This document shows, piece by piece, positions 40,275-48,249 of a stretch of 58,849 nt of DNA (its first letter is position 1; every line of letters begins with the position of its first letter). The stretch comes from an uncultured Pelagibacteraceae bacterium (lineage in GTDB: Bacteria > Pseudomonadota > Alphaproteobacteria > Pelagibacterales > Pelagibacteraceae): the NCBI GenBank assembly GCA_902603215.1, contig CACKTW010000003.1, positions 1-58,849 of the forward strand, read 5' to 3'. The position numbers and the translations under genes were made by a program. Under the pieces are notes generated by a model. It was not told where the DNA came from and searched no databases. It was given only the letters and a program-made list of their open reading frames with translations.

Positions 40275-40874
40275 TCAGCTGTTAATGAACTCTTCTAGTT
40301 TTTTGAATAAGGCGTTGATATCTCCATCATTACCTTCAATGATTGAAGCAAATTCCTCTTTCTGAGTTCTTGCCAAGCTTAATCCTTCAATAATTAAATC
40401 TCTTATTAAGGGTTTTTCAGGATTTTTTGTATAAACTCTCCAGTCAACTTTGACTTCTGGTTTTTTACTGGTTGCTTCTAAAAGGCTAAAAACAATTGTA
40501 TATTTGTCGTTTTTCTTTTCTGTAGAAATTACATTTATTTTGGGATCCGAGTATTCTGTTAATCGAGAAACAAAAGTTTTTAAAAAATATTTTTGAAATA
40601 AATCTGCATATTTCTTTTTTTGTTCGTCATTTAATTGTTTTCTATATGATCCAAGCGTGTACATTCCTATCCCTTTAATATCGACAGTTTTAACAGCTAG
40701 TTTGGCTAAATTTTCTGATTTGTATTCTTTTGAGTTTGTTGCTTTTAAAATAACTTGTGCTTCATTGACAATATTTTCAATAAATAACCTTGGTTCTTGA
40801 GCCTTTAGATTCAAAGTTCCGATTAAAAAGAATATAAAAATTAGATTAATAAAAAAAATAAATTTTTTTTTCAT
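40275..40874 (-). CDS. mlaC: Periplasmic phospholipid-binding protein MlaC
   Basis: MlaC shuttles phospholipids between the outer-membrane MlaA complex and the inner-membrane MlaFEDB transporter. The 199-residue protein has a signal peptide (about 1-25, ending LNLKA), and family features NEKKKYADLFQKYF-like EQKKKYADLFQKYFLKTF, then VDWRVYTKNPEKPLIRDLIIEGLSLARTQ in the lipid-cradle region. It follows mlaA by 13 bp. mlaFED is not in the window. Confidence 0.9.
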   Translation of the reverse strand: MKKKFIFFINLIFIFFLIGTLNLKAQEPRLFIENIVNEAQVILKATNSKEYKSENLAKLAVKTVDIKGIGMYTLGSYRKQLNDEQKKKYADLFQKYFLKTFVSRLTEYSDPKINVISTEKKNDKYTIVFSLLEATSKKPEVKVDWRVYTKNPEKPLIRDLIIEGLSLARTQKEEFASIIEGNDGDINALFKKLEEFINS

Positions 40875-40887
40875 ATTTTTTATTTTT

Positions 40888-41652
40888 TTATTGGTTGTCT
40901 ATATCATCCCAATCACTATCGTCTTGCGTTTCAGTAATTGTTTTAGAGTTGTTTATTTGATTTTTTCTATTTTGAAGATAAAGACTTTTCAAAGAGGCGT
41001 ATAAATCCATTGAGTTTTTTTCTAAATTATCAAAAGATTCAATATTTTTTGCCCTAAAATCTATGCCTTTTGCTCCAATTGTATAATAATAATCGCTATC
41101 TTTAAAATGTTTCGTGTCGTTTCCAGTTGTTACATTGTACCAAGGATCTCCACCAATTGTTGTTGCAGCAAAACCCACCGCATCCCTAACTGTTGTTGGT
41201 CCAATAATTGGCATTACAAAATAACACCCACTTGGAACTCCCCACGTGGCGAGCGTTTGACCATAATCTTCTTTTTCATAATTTAATCCCATTGCAGAAG
41301 CAGGATCAAATATTCCAAAAATTCCAACCGTTGTATTGATTATAAATCTTGCCGTTGTAACACCCGCTGCTTTAAAATCTCCTTGCAGAATATTGTTAGG
41401 AATCGTCATGACATGACTTAAATTTGAAACAACATTTCCAGTTCCTTGTCTTATCGGGTTTGGAAGAATTCTATAAACCTTTGCAATTGGTTTAAAGGCA
41501 ACCTTGTCTAAGCCTTGATTAAAACTAAATATCGCACGACTTAGACCTTCAAAACATTCGCTCGTTGTATTAGTATTACTTTTAGTATCTGCCAAAACTT
41601 GGCCGCTAGACATTAAAGTGCATAATACGGTTATCCAAATAAGCTTTCTCAT
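40888..41652 (-). CDS. mlaA: MlaA/VacJ outer-membrane lipid asymmetry protein
   Basis: MlaA removes phospholipids from the outer leaflet of the outer membrane and hands them to MlaC. The 254-residue protein has RAIFSFNQGLDKVAFKPIAKVYR, SNLSHVMTIPNNILQGDFKAAG, DYGQTLATWGVPSGCYFVMPIIGPTTVRDA, all family signatures. The N-terminus is an export signal, but a good lipobox is not evident: only C11 in TVLC is near, and the better site is VLA-D for signal peptidase I. So it may not be a lipoprotein. First gene of mlaA-mlaC. Confidence 0.92.
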   Translation of the reverse strand: MRKLIWITVLCTLMSSGQVLADTKSNTNTTSECFEGLSRAIFSFNQGLDKVAFKPIAKVYRILPNPIRQGTGNVVSNLSHVMTIPNNILQGDFKAAGVTTARFIINTTVGIFGIFDPASAMGLNYEKEDYGQTLATWGVPSGCYFVMPIIGPTTVRDAVGFAATTIGGDPWYNVTTGNDTKHFKDSDYYYTIGAKGIDFRAKNIESFDNLEKNSMDLYASLKSLYLQNRKNQINNSKTITETQDDSDWDDIDNQ

Positions 41653-41675
41653 ATCAATTTCCTAATTGTTAGCCT

Positions 41676-41739
41676 TTTGTATATAGATAAATATATCAAT
41701 ATCAATATACAAATGTGTTATAAAATCCTAATATTTAGG
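41676..41739. promoter_or_regulatory. Nested inverted repeats between mlaA and the amidase gene
   Basis: The 108-bp divergent gap holds TTTGTATAT (41676-41684) with ATATACAAA (41705-41713), a perfect 9-bp pair, and CCTAA-3-TTAGG (41727-41739), a 13-bp palindrome. TTAGCC (41669-41674) also pairs with GGCTAA (41738-41743). A possible -10 (TATAAA, 41719-41724) lies between the elements. Together they suggest an operator for one or both divergent genes. Confidence 0.4.
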
Positions 41740-41760
41740 CTAAAAAAAGACTGAAAAATA

Positions 41761-42498
41761 ATGATTTTTGAAAAATTTTCAATAAATTTTGATAAAAAAA
41801 AGAGGTCAAAAAATCAGATAAAATTCTTAATTTTCCATTATACAGGAATGCAATCAGAGATAGAATCTTTGAAAAGACTATGTAACCCAAAATCCAAAGT
41901 AAGTTGCCATTATTTTATAGGTTTCAGTGGAAAAATTACCAGACTGGTTCCTGATGAATTTTCAGCATGGCATGCGGGAAAGTCTAATTGGAAAAATATT
42001 AATTTGTTAAATAGATATTCAATTGGGATAGAATTAGCTAATCCAGGTCATCAGTTTGGTTACAGGAAATTTAAGAAATCACAAATAAATTCTTTAAAAA
42101 AAATTTCAAAGCTATTAATTAAAAAATACAAAATATCAAAAACTAATATAGTGGGACATTCAGATGTTGCTCCACTAAGAAAGAAGGATCCCGGTGAAAA
42201 ATTTCCTTGGAAAAGTTTAGCTTCGTCTAATGTGGGTTTATGGCATAAATTGAAGGATAGAGAATTAAAAAAAAGAAGAAAAAATAAAATAAATAACAGG
42301 GAAAAAAAATTTTTTTTTAAATATATTAGAAAAATAGGCTACAAAATTAACTATAATGTAAAAAAAACAGTATATCAAAAAAGAGTTACGCAAGCTTTTC
42401 AAAGACGATTTAGACCAGAAAGTATATCGGGAATTATTGATCAAGAGTGCCTATTAATTGCAAAAAACCTAGCTTTTTTGATCAAAAATAAAACTTGA
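41761..42498 (+). CDS. N-acetylmuramoyl-L-alanine amidase (Amidase_2 family)
   Basis: The enzyme cleaves the MurNAc-L-Ala bond. The 245-residue protein has the zinc-ligand His in LIFHYTGMQS, the SCHYFIGFSGKI and AWHAGKSNW segments, and NIVGHSDVAPLRKKDPGEKFPW with the second His and the ligand Asp. The C-terminus (TQAFQRRFRPESISGIIDQE) is a peptidoglycan-binding domain of the PG_binding_1 type. There is no signal peptide, which suggests a cytoplasmic role in muropeptide recycling like AmpD, unless export is unconventional. It ends about 30 bp before RNase P RNA. Confidence 0.88.
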   Translation: MIFEKFSINFDKKKRSKNQIKFLIFHYTGMQSEIESLKRLCNPKSKVSCHYFIGFSGKITRLVPDEFSAWHAGKSNWKNINLLNRYSIGIELANPGHQFGYRKFKKSQINSLKKISKLLIKKYKISKTNIVGHSDVAPLRKKDPGEKFPWKSLASSNVGLWHKLKDRELKKRRKNKINNREKKFFFKYIRKIGYKINYNVKKTVYQKRVTQAFQRRFRPESISGIIDQECLLIAKNLAFLIKNKT

Positions 42499-42511
42499 AT
42501 AATCTTTGTTT

Positions 42512-42517
42512 TATAAT
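42512..42517 (+). promoter_or_regulatory. -10 element of a probable rnpB promoter
   Basis: A perfect TATAAT lies 11 bp before the predicted 5' end of RNase P RNA. No convincing -35 stands 16-18 bp upstream; TTGAAT at 42495-42500 is only 11 bp away. The element fits an rnpB start near 42524-42529. Confidence 0.5.
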
Positions 42518-42528
42518 AGTTTGATTTT

Positions 42529-42889
42529 GCTAGATAAATGACTTGTCGCTTTTTTGCTTGCAAAAAAGAGGAAAGTCCGGGCTCTATAAAGACACGGTGC
42601 CAGATAACTTCTGGCGGGGGCGACCCCAGGGACAGTGCCACAGAAAATAAACCGCCTGATCAAGGCAAGGGTGAAAAGGTGTGGTAAGAGCACACCGGTT
42701 TTTTGGTAACAAAAAACGCATGGAAAACCCCACCGGGAGCAAGACCAAATAGAGATGACAACGTTTCTTTTGAAACAAAAAACAGTCTTTAGTTAGTCAT
42801 CAGGGTTGGTTGCTTGAGCTAAGAGGTGACTTTTAGCCTAGAGAAATGACATGTTTTAATGACAAAACCCGGCTTACAGTTTATCTAGC
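42529..42889 (+). ncRNA. rnpB: RNase P RNA (bacterial type A)
   Basis: The catalytic RNA of RNase P, which trims tRNA 5' leaders. The ends pair as helix P1: GCTAGATAAA (42529-42538) with TTTATCTAGC (42880-42889). The universal core GAGGAAAGTCCGGGCTC is at 42568-42584, the ACAGAAA block is near 42640, GGTAAGAGCACACCGG is in the middle, and AAAACCCGGCTTACAG is near the 3' end. About 361 nt. Local G+C is far above that of the neighbouring genes, as expected for structured RNA. It probably serves both tRNAs in this window. Confidence 0.95.
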
Positions 42890-42906
42890 TTTTAATTTAT
42901 AAAAAG

Positions 42907-42915
42907 TTATTCACA
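42907..42915 (+). promoter_or_regulatory. DnaA-box match
   Basis: TTATTCACA matches the TTATNCACA consensus exactly. A single box with no cluster is more in line with DnaA acting as a transcription factor, or with chance, than with an origin. Confidence 0.35.
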
Positions 42916-43062
42916 GTAAATTTTTAACTTTCCTTGGATGTTCTGGCTTTGATTCATCAAAGATTCGCTTCTGTTCTTTTTTTTCAACCTAAAACATAAG
43001 CATCTCAAGCTCTATTTTTGCTCCTCATAACTTGAGTATGTAATTTTGAAATTTACCTGATT

Positions 43063-43085
43063 ATAGCTAAATTTAAGCTATTTTT
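43063..43085 (+). terminator. Possible weak intrinsic terminator upstream of the mraZ promoter
   Basis: ATAGCT (43063-43068), a 7-nt loop and AGCTAT (43076-43081) form a 6-bp stem that runs into a T stretch ending at 43085. It would separate rnpB transcription from the mraZ promoter, which starts 7 bp later. The stem is short and AT-rich, so this is uncertain. Confidence 0.35.
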
Positions 43086-43091
43086 AGGGTA

Positions 43092-43120
43092 TTGACGTAT
43101 AAGTTGAAAACCCATATATT
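43092..43120 (+). promoter_or_regulatory. Sigma70-type promoter of the dcw operon
   Basis: TTGACG (43092-43097) and TATATT (43115-43120) are separated by exactly 17 bp, about 88 bp before the mraZ ATG. Both elements are one mismatch from the TTGACA/TATAAT consensus. The -10 overlaps the first MraZ boxes, as expected of an autorepressed promoter. Confidence 0.75.
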
Positions 43121-43141
43121 CCCATATATTCCCAAATGGGA
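43111..43141 (-). promoter_or_regulatory. MraZ operator: three TGGG boxes at 10-bp spacing
   Basis: CCCA occurs at 43111, 43121 and 43131, so the minus strand reads TGGG-6-TGGG-6-TGGG, one box per helical turn; the first two 10-bp units are identical. A TGGGA on the plus strand (43137-43141) makes the last box partly palindromic. Known MraZ operators are direct TGGGN repeats spaced by 5 bp upstream of mraZ, the same 10-bp period. Binding here should block the promoter and act on mraZ, ftsZ and the genes behind them. Confidence 0.8.
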
Positions 43142-43207
43142 TTATGTAAGAAAATAAAATGATGAAATTTAAAGGTTTTTTTAGATTTATTTTTGAATTG
43201 AATATTT

Positions 43208-43672
43208 ATGTTTTTATCAACGCACGAAAACAGACTAGACAAGAAAGGACGGGTATCTGTGCCTGCTAGTTTCAGATCATATTTGTCAAGCTTAGGTTAT
43301 AGTGGAATTATTTGTTATCCTTCTTTTAACAATTCTTCATTAGAGGCTTGCGCACAAAATAGAATAGAAAAATTATCTGACACTATTGATGCTCTTAATC
43401 CTTTTGATGAAAAAAGAGATATCTTTGCAACATCAGTTTTGGCTGAAAGCACAAATCTGAATTTTGATAGCGAAGGCAGAATTTCCATTCCTGAAAAACT
43501 TTTAAAACATGCAAAAATAAAATCAAAAATGCTTTTTGTTGGGCAGGGTAAAATTTTTCAAATTTGGGAACCAAGTTCTTATGAAAAATTTAGAATTCAA
43601 GCTAGAAAAAAAGCAAACTTGAATAGAGCAAGTCTTAAATGGGAAAATCAATTTAATAAGGAGGGGAAATGA
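43208..43672 (+). CDS. mraZ: Transcriptional regulator MraZ
   Basis: MraZ is a ring-forming SpoVT/AbrB-type DNA-binding protein that represses its own division operon. The 154-residue protein has the two half domains: [23 protein letters not shown] and [21 protein letters not shown]. It lies behind a matching operator. It overlaps the ftsZ start by 4 bp (ATGA), and a strong AAGGAGGGG just upstream should serve ftsZ. Confidence 0.95.
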   Translation: MFLSTHENRLDKKGRVSVPASFRSYLSSLGYSGIICYPSFNNSSLEACAQNRIEKLSDTIDALNPFDEKRDIFATSVLAESTNLNFDSEGRISIPEKLLKHAKIKSKMLFVGQGKIFQIWEPSSYEKFRIQARKKANLNRASLKWENQFNKEGK

Positions 43673-45174
43673 CAATAAATGTAGGAGCGCCAGAGTTAAG
43701 AGAATTAAAACCAAGAATATTAGTTTTGGGAGTTGGTGGAGCAGGCGGAAACGCAATTAATGGAATGATTGAGGCAGGATTACAAGGTGTTGAGTTTGTT
43801 GCTGTTAACACCGATGCACAAGATTTAAGAGTGAATAAGGCCAAAGGGAAGATACAGTTAGGAATGAATTTAACAGGAGGATTAGGAGCTGGTGCGAGAT
43901 TAGATGTAGGTCAGGCAGCCGCAAATGAATCTTTGAACGATATAATAAATTTAATTCAAGGTGCCAATATGTGTTTTATTACAGCAGGAATGGGGGGCGG
44001 AACCGGAACAGGCGCAGCGCATATAATAGCTAAAGCAGCAAAGGAATTAAATATTTTAACAGTTGGTGTTATAACATTACCTTTTTTATATGAGGGCCCA
44101 AGCAGAATGCAAAGAGCCCATGTAGGTCTTGAAGAACTTAAAAAACATGTAGACACAATGATTGTAATTCCAAATCAAAATTTATTTAAAATAGCAAATG
44201 AAAAAACAACATTTGAGGAATCTTTTCATTTGTCAAACAATGTACTTCAACATGGAGTTCAGAGTGTAACTGATTTAATGGTTAGACCTGGTCTTATCAA
44301 TTTAGATTTTGCTGACGTTGAAAGTGTTATGAGCGGAATGGGTAAAGCAATGATGGGAACAGGCCAAGCAGAAGGAGAAGGTAGAGCAAAAAAAGCTACC
44401 GAATTAGCTTTAAACAATCCTTTAATAGACGAATATTCTTTAAGAGGTGCAAAAGGTCTTTTAGTAAATATAACTGGAGGAAAAGATCTAACGCTTTTTG
44501 AAGTTGATGAAGCAGTTAATGCTATTAGAGCAGAAGTTGATCCACAAGCGGAATTAATAATTGGAGCTATTACAGACAGCGCTTTAGAAGGAAAAATGAG
44601 AGTGTCTGTTGTTGCAACATCATTGGATGGGCAAGAAGCTATCAGACGACCAGTGGTAAGCATGATTCACAGAATTCATAGTAGAAATCCTGGCTACTCA
44701 GGATCTTCAACTAATGATGCTTCATTATCTCAACAAACTTCTTTAAATAACGGAGCGAATTATACTCAAGGAGCAACAGCACTTAAGTTAGATAACGAAA
44801 CAACATTAAATCTAACTCAAGAAAAAGAAGTAACTGTTGATCAAAGAGAAACCAACAGGGTTTCCTCAGAAAATCTTGATAATATTTCTTCAGAAAACCT
44901 TGGCTATATGGAAAATAATCAAGAAAACAATAGTGAAGAAAACTTGGAACACATAGAAATAGAAAAAATAGAAAAAATAGAAAACGATCTTCTAAATAAC
45001 GAAGATGAGTTTACGCCACAGTTATTTACTGATGATGGTGAGGCAAACCCTTTAGGCGAAAATTCAGAATCAAAAGTTGAAAGTGAAACCGAGGAATTGA
45101 TACCACAATCAGAAGAAGAAGAAGAAGAAGAAGATTACGAAATTCCAGCTTTTTTAAGAAAACAAAAAAATTAA
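43669..45174 (+). CDS. ftsZ: Cell division protein FtsZ
   Basis: FtsZ is the tubulin-like GTPase of the division ring. The 501-residue protein has the N-terminal GTPase with [10 protein letters not shown], the tubulin signature GGGTGTG at about 109-115, and the T7 synergy loop [14 protein letters not shown] disordered Asn/Glu-rich linker (about 335-485, including a GAA trinucleotide run near 45112-45134) leads to the C-terminal peptide [11 protein letters not shown], which binds FtsA and other partners. Its place directly after mraZ, translationally coupled, is unusual: it normally ends the dcw cluster after ftsA. Confidence 0.98.
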   Translation: MTINVGAPELRELKPRILVLGVGGAGGNAINGMIEAGLQGVEFVAVNTDAQDLRVNKAKGKIQLGMNLTGGLGAGARLDVGQAAANESLNDIINLIQGANMCFITAGMGGGTGTGAAHIIAKAAKELNILTVGVITLPFLYEGPSRMQRAHVGLEELKKHVDTMIVIPNQNLFKIANEKTTFEESFHLSNNVLQHGVQSVTDLMVRPGLINLDFADVESVMSGMGKAMMGTGQAEGEGRAKKATELALNNPLIDEYSLRGAKGLLVNITGGKDLTLFEVDEAVNAIRAEVDPQAELIIGAITDSALEGKMRVSVVATSLDGQEAIRRPVVSMIHRIHSRNPGYSGSSTNDASLSQQTSLNNGANYTQGATALKLDNETTLNLTQEKEVTVDQRETNRVSSENLDNISSENLGYMENNQENNSEENLEHIEIEKIEKIENDLLNNEDEFTPQLFTDDGEANPLGENSESKVESETEELIPQSEEEEEEEDYEIPAFLRKQKN

Positions 45175-45198
45175 TGAATGATAAAATAGATATTTATA

Positions 45199-46218
45199 AT
45201 GAATGCCACCATGTCATTGGAAAAAGTAAATCATTTTCCAGTGATGCTAGATCAAATTCTAAGCATTATAACCCCTCAACATGGTGGCACATTTATTGAC
45301 TGCACATTTGGCTCAGGCGGATATTCAAAAGAGATATTAAAACATCCAAAATCTAGCGTTATCGCATTTGATAGAGATAAAAATGTTAAACCTTTTGCAT
45401 CAGAAATCGAAAAAATTTATGGAGAAAAATTTCAATTTTTCAATCAGCCTTTTAGCAATATTTCATCTAAAGTAAAAAAAACAAAAAATCTAAAAGCCAT
45501 AATTTTTGATCTTGGTTTTTCACTTATGCAGATTAAGGATTTAGAAAGAGGATTTTCTTTTGATTCTAGAGGGAGCCTGGATATGAGAATGGGTTTTAAT
45601 AAATATAGTGCAAATGATGTTATTAATTCTTTGGGTCAACATGAAATTGGAAAGATTTTAAAATATCTTGGAGAAGAAAAGGATCATAAAAAAATTGCTT
45701 TTCAAGTAGTTAAAGCAAGAGAAAAAAAATTATTAAACACAGAAGATTTGGTTTATATAATTAAAAAAATAAAAAAGAATCCACAAAAATTCAAAAAAAA
45801 TGTAGCAACAAAATCTTTTCAGGCCATAAGAATTTTTGTTAATAAAGAAATTAATGAATTAGTAAAAGGACTAATAGAAGCTACAAAAATTTTAAATCCA
45901 GGAAATATTTTAGCGGTTGTGACATTCCACTCATTAGAAGACAAAATAGTTAAATTTTTTTTTAAAAATTATTCTGAGATTAAGAAAAATCCTTCAAGAT
46001 ATCTTCCAAAGATAGAACAAAAGGATAAACGTTTATTTGATTTTACAAATAAAAAACCAATTTTGCCTTCGGATGAAGAAATTGAAAAGAATCCAGCTTC
46101 AAGATCAGCAAAATTGAGATACGCAATTAGAAATGAAAAAGATTTTTTTTATCCAAACGATCTAATTAAAAAATTTGAAAATTATTTAAATCTAGAAAAT
46201 ATGGAATTCAATTTATGA
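45199..46218 (+). CDS. rsmH: 16S rRNA (cytosine(1402)-N4)-methyltransferase
   Basis: RsmH (MraW) methylates C1402 of 16S rRNA. The 339-residue protein has HFPVMLDQIL, SAM-binding DCTFGSGGYSKEIL, AFDRDKNV, IFDLGFSLMQIKDLERGFSF and the C-terminal VVTFHSLEDKIVKFFFK with SAKLRYAIR. The start may be ATG 45199 or the internal ATG at 45211. It follows ftsZ by 24 bp and overlaps ftsL by 4 bp. Confidence 0.96.
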   Translation: MNATMSLEKVNHFPVMLDQILSIITPQHGGTFIDCTFGSGGYSKEILKHPKSSVIAFDRDKNVKPFASEIEKIYGEKFQFFNQPFSNISSKVKKTKNLKAIIFDLGFSLMQIKDLERGFSFDSRGSLDMRMGFNKYSANDVINSLGQHEIGKILKYLGEEKDHKKIAFQVVKAREKKLLNTEDLVYIIKKIKKNPQKFKKNVATKSFQAIRIFVNKEINELVKGLIEATKILNPGNILAVVTFHSLEDKIVKFFFKNYSEIKKNPSRYLPKIEQKDKRLFDFTNKKPILPSDEEIEKNPASRSAKLRYAIRNEKDFFYPNDLIKKFENYLNLENMEFNL

Positions 46219-46532
46219 ATAAATTTTATTTATTTATCATATTAATTTGTGGACTATTTTTTACCTCTTTAATTAAAAATAAAACTAGAGAAGTAGAAAA
46301 AAAAATTAGAATTATTGATAGAGAAATAAATTATTTAGATTTGAAATTGTCAGAAGCTTCCATTGAGTTTGAATATCTTTCAAGTCCAGAGCAAATAGTA
46401 AATATGACTCAAGATTATTTAGGAGATAATTTTTCATTTTATAAAAATGATCAAATTAATATTCTAAATTCCAAGGATTTATTTGAAGATAGAGAGTTTA
46501 ATAAGATTACTAAGAATATTGAAAAAAATTGA
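46215..46532 (+). CDS. ftsL: FtsL-like division protein
   Basis: A small bitopic protein (105 aa): short N-terminus, one membrane helix (about 4-19, FYLFIILICGLFFTSL), then a coiled coil of the type KKIRIIDREINYLDLKLSEASIEFEYLSSPEQI. Position between rsmH and ftsI and the shape identify FtsL, which with FtsB and FtsQ activates septal peptidoglycan synthesis. Sequence identity within the family is always low. It is coupled to rsmH by ATGA. Confidence 0.8.
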   Translation: MNKFYLFIILICGLFFTSLIKNKTREVEKKIRIIDREINYLDLKLSEASIEFEYLSSPEQIVNMTQDYLGDNFSFYKNDQINILNSKDLFEDREFNKITKNIEKN

Positions 46533-46533
46533 T

Positions 46534-48249
46534 ATGATAAAAAAAAACAAAAAAATAACGAAAAATCAAAAAAGTTTTTATTTTGAAGACTATGAAATTA
46601 AAAATTATAATACTAAATCAAAAAATCTTAATTTTTCCATTAAAAGACTTTCTTTAGTTTTTTTCATTTTTTTGTTTTTTGCAACAATTTATAGTTTTAA
46701 AATTGTTTATTTAAGTTTAATAAAAGAAGAAAATTATTTTTTAAACAAATATTCGGGTGAGAAAGTTGTAAAAAGACAAGATATATTAGACAGGAACAAT
46801 GTAATTCTTGCAAAAAATACAGAAGCTTATAACGTTGCCGTTAGACCTGATTTGGTTAAAGATAAAAAAAAACTTTTAATTAATTTAACGATTAATTTTC
46901 CAGAGCTTAATATCCCTGAAATAAAAGAAAATTTAGAAAAAGGAAAATTTTTTTATTTAAAAAAGAAAATCAGTCCCTTAGAAAGAGAAAAATTTTGGAA
47001 TCTAGGAGAAAAATCAATTGATTTATCAGAAGTTTATGAAACTAGAATATACCCCCAAAAATCTCTTTTCAGTCATGTTTTAGGTCAAACAAATGATAAA
47101 GGCGAAGGTATTTCTGGTTTAGAAAAATCTTTCAACCAAATATTAAAAGATTCTAATAATTCTTTGGTTCTTTCACTAGATTCTAATTTGCAATTTTTAA
47201 TTAGAGAAGAACTGATGGAATCAAACAAAATATTTAAAACAGTGGGTAGTGCAGCATTGCTAATGAATGTTAATAATGGAGAAATTTTATCACTAGTTTC
47301 ATTGCCTGATTCTGATTTAAACAAAAGGATAAATTTGGATGACCCAAAATATTTAAACAAAGTAACAATGGGCGTATATGAATTGGGATCTGTTTTTAAA
47401 ACATTTGCTTTAGTAGCGGGTCTAGAAAAAAAAGTAATCGAATATGATACAAAATTTAGAGATTTGAAAAACCAAATAAGGTGTGGAAAATATATAATAA
47501 AAGAACATGACAAATTGCCAAAAGATTTAACTTCAGAACAAATCTTAATTGTATCATCAAATATTGGCGCTATTAGAATAGCCCAAAAAGTAGGTCTTGA
47601 AAGTTATAAAAATTTTCTTCATTCAATCGAACTATTTAATAAGATTGATTTTGAATTAGATGAAGTCGGAACTCCATTAAAATTTAATTGGGGAAAATGC
47701 AAACTTGCCACTTCATCATATGGTCATGGGATTACAACAACGCTTTTACAGCTAGCGAAAGCATATGCAATTATAGGAAACGGGGGTTTTAAAATAAATC
47801 CAACAATTATAAAAGACAAAAATTCTTTAAATGAAAAAAATGAGAAAATAATTTCTTCCAATACAAGTGATATTATTAATCAAATTTTGAGGAAAGTAGT
47901 TTCCGAAGATGCAGGTACAGCAAATTTTGCTAATATTTCTGGTTATGATATTGGTGGAAAGACAGGAACCGCATACAAATCAATCAATGGTGTTTATGAC
48001 CGGAATAAGAAAAGAAATACATTTGTTTCTCTGTTTCCAATGGTTAAACCCAAGTATTTGCTTTTGGTTATGCTCGACGAACCTAAGCCAGCACCAAATT
48101 ATGTTTATTCTAATCCAAACGGAACAAAACATACAGGGGAATGGCGAAGCACATCTGGCTGGAATACGGTTGAGGTAGCTGGCAAAATTATAAGAAAAAT
48201 TGGTCCAATTTTAGCCATAAATACTTTGCAAGTTGCAAGTAACTTTTAG
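46534..48249 (+). CDS. ftsI: Septal peptidoglycan transpeptidase FtsI (PBP3)
   Basis: FtsI crosslinks septal peptidoglycan. The 571-residue protein has one N-terminal helix (about 38-61), a pedestal domain with DRNNVILAKNTEAYNV, and the transpeptidase motifs SVFK (286-289, catalytic Ser), SSN (341-343) and KTGT (476-479). I start at ATG 46534, 1 bp after the ftsL stop; the longer frame overlaps ftsL by 50 bp. Its stop abuts murE. Confidence 0.95.
   Translation: MIKKNKKITKNQKSFYFEDYEIKNYNTKSKNLNFSIKRLSLVFFIFLFFATIYSFKIVYLSLIKEENYFLNKYSGEKVVKRQDILDRNNVILAKNTEAYNVAVRPDLVKDKKKLLINLTINFPELNIPEIKENLEKGKFFYLKKKISPLEREKFWNLGEKSIDLSEVYETRIYPQKSLFSHVLGQTNDKGEGISGLEKSFNQILKDSNNSLVLSLDSNLQFLIREELMESNKIFKTVGSAALLMNVNNGEILSLVSLPDSDLNKRINLDDPKYLNKVTMGVYELGSVFKTFALVAGLEKKVIEYDTKFRDLKNQIRCGKYIIKEHDKLPKDLTSEQILIVSSNIGAIRIAQKVGLESYKNFLHSIELFNKIDFELDEVGTPLKFNWGKCKLATSSYGHGITTTLLQLAKAYAIIGNGGFKINPTIIKDKNSLNEKNEKIISSNTSDIINQILRKVVSEDAGTANFANISGYDIGGKTGTAYKSINGVYDRNKKRNTFVSLFPMVKPKYLLLVMLDEPKPAPNYVYSNPNGTKHTGEWRSTSGWNTVEVAGKIIRKIGPILAINTLQVASNF

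Larger units (their letters stand above)
42890..43207. other. 318-bp intergenic region between rnpB and mraZ
   Basis: The longest gene-free stretch in the window. It contains a DnaA-box match, a 16-bp palindrome (CTTTGAT-2-ATCAAAG, 42947-42962) with a GANTC site inside it and another starting at its last base (GATTC at 42951 and 42962), a small hairpin followed by T residues, and then the promoter and MraZ boxes listed separately. CTCAAG and CTTGAG around 42994-43036 form a further distant pair. I see no coding frame that looks real. Confidence 0.85.

Noticed and set aside
42441-42778. Several minus-strand frames near 42.5 kb
   Set aside because: They are antisense to RNase P RNA, whose structure and conserved core explain the sequence.
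42907-42915. Replication origin suggested by the DnaA box
   Set aside because: Only one box, no AT-rich unwinding element with clustered boxes, and no origin-linked genes such as hemE, parA or dnaA nearby.
43669-45174. Long antisense frames under ftsZ, carB and prs
   Set aside because: They lack recognisable motifs and arise from codon bias of the plus or minus strand gene.
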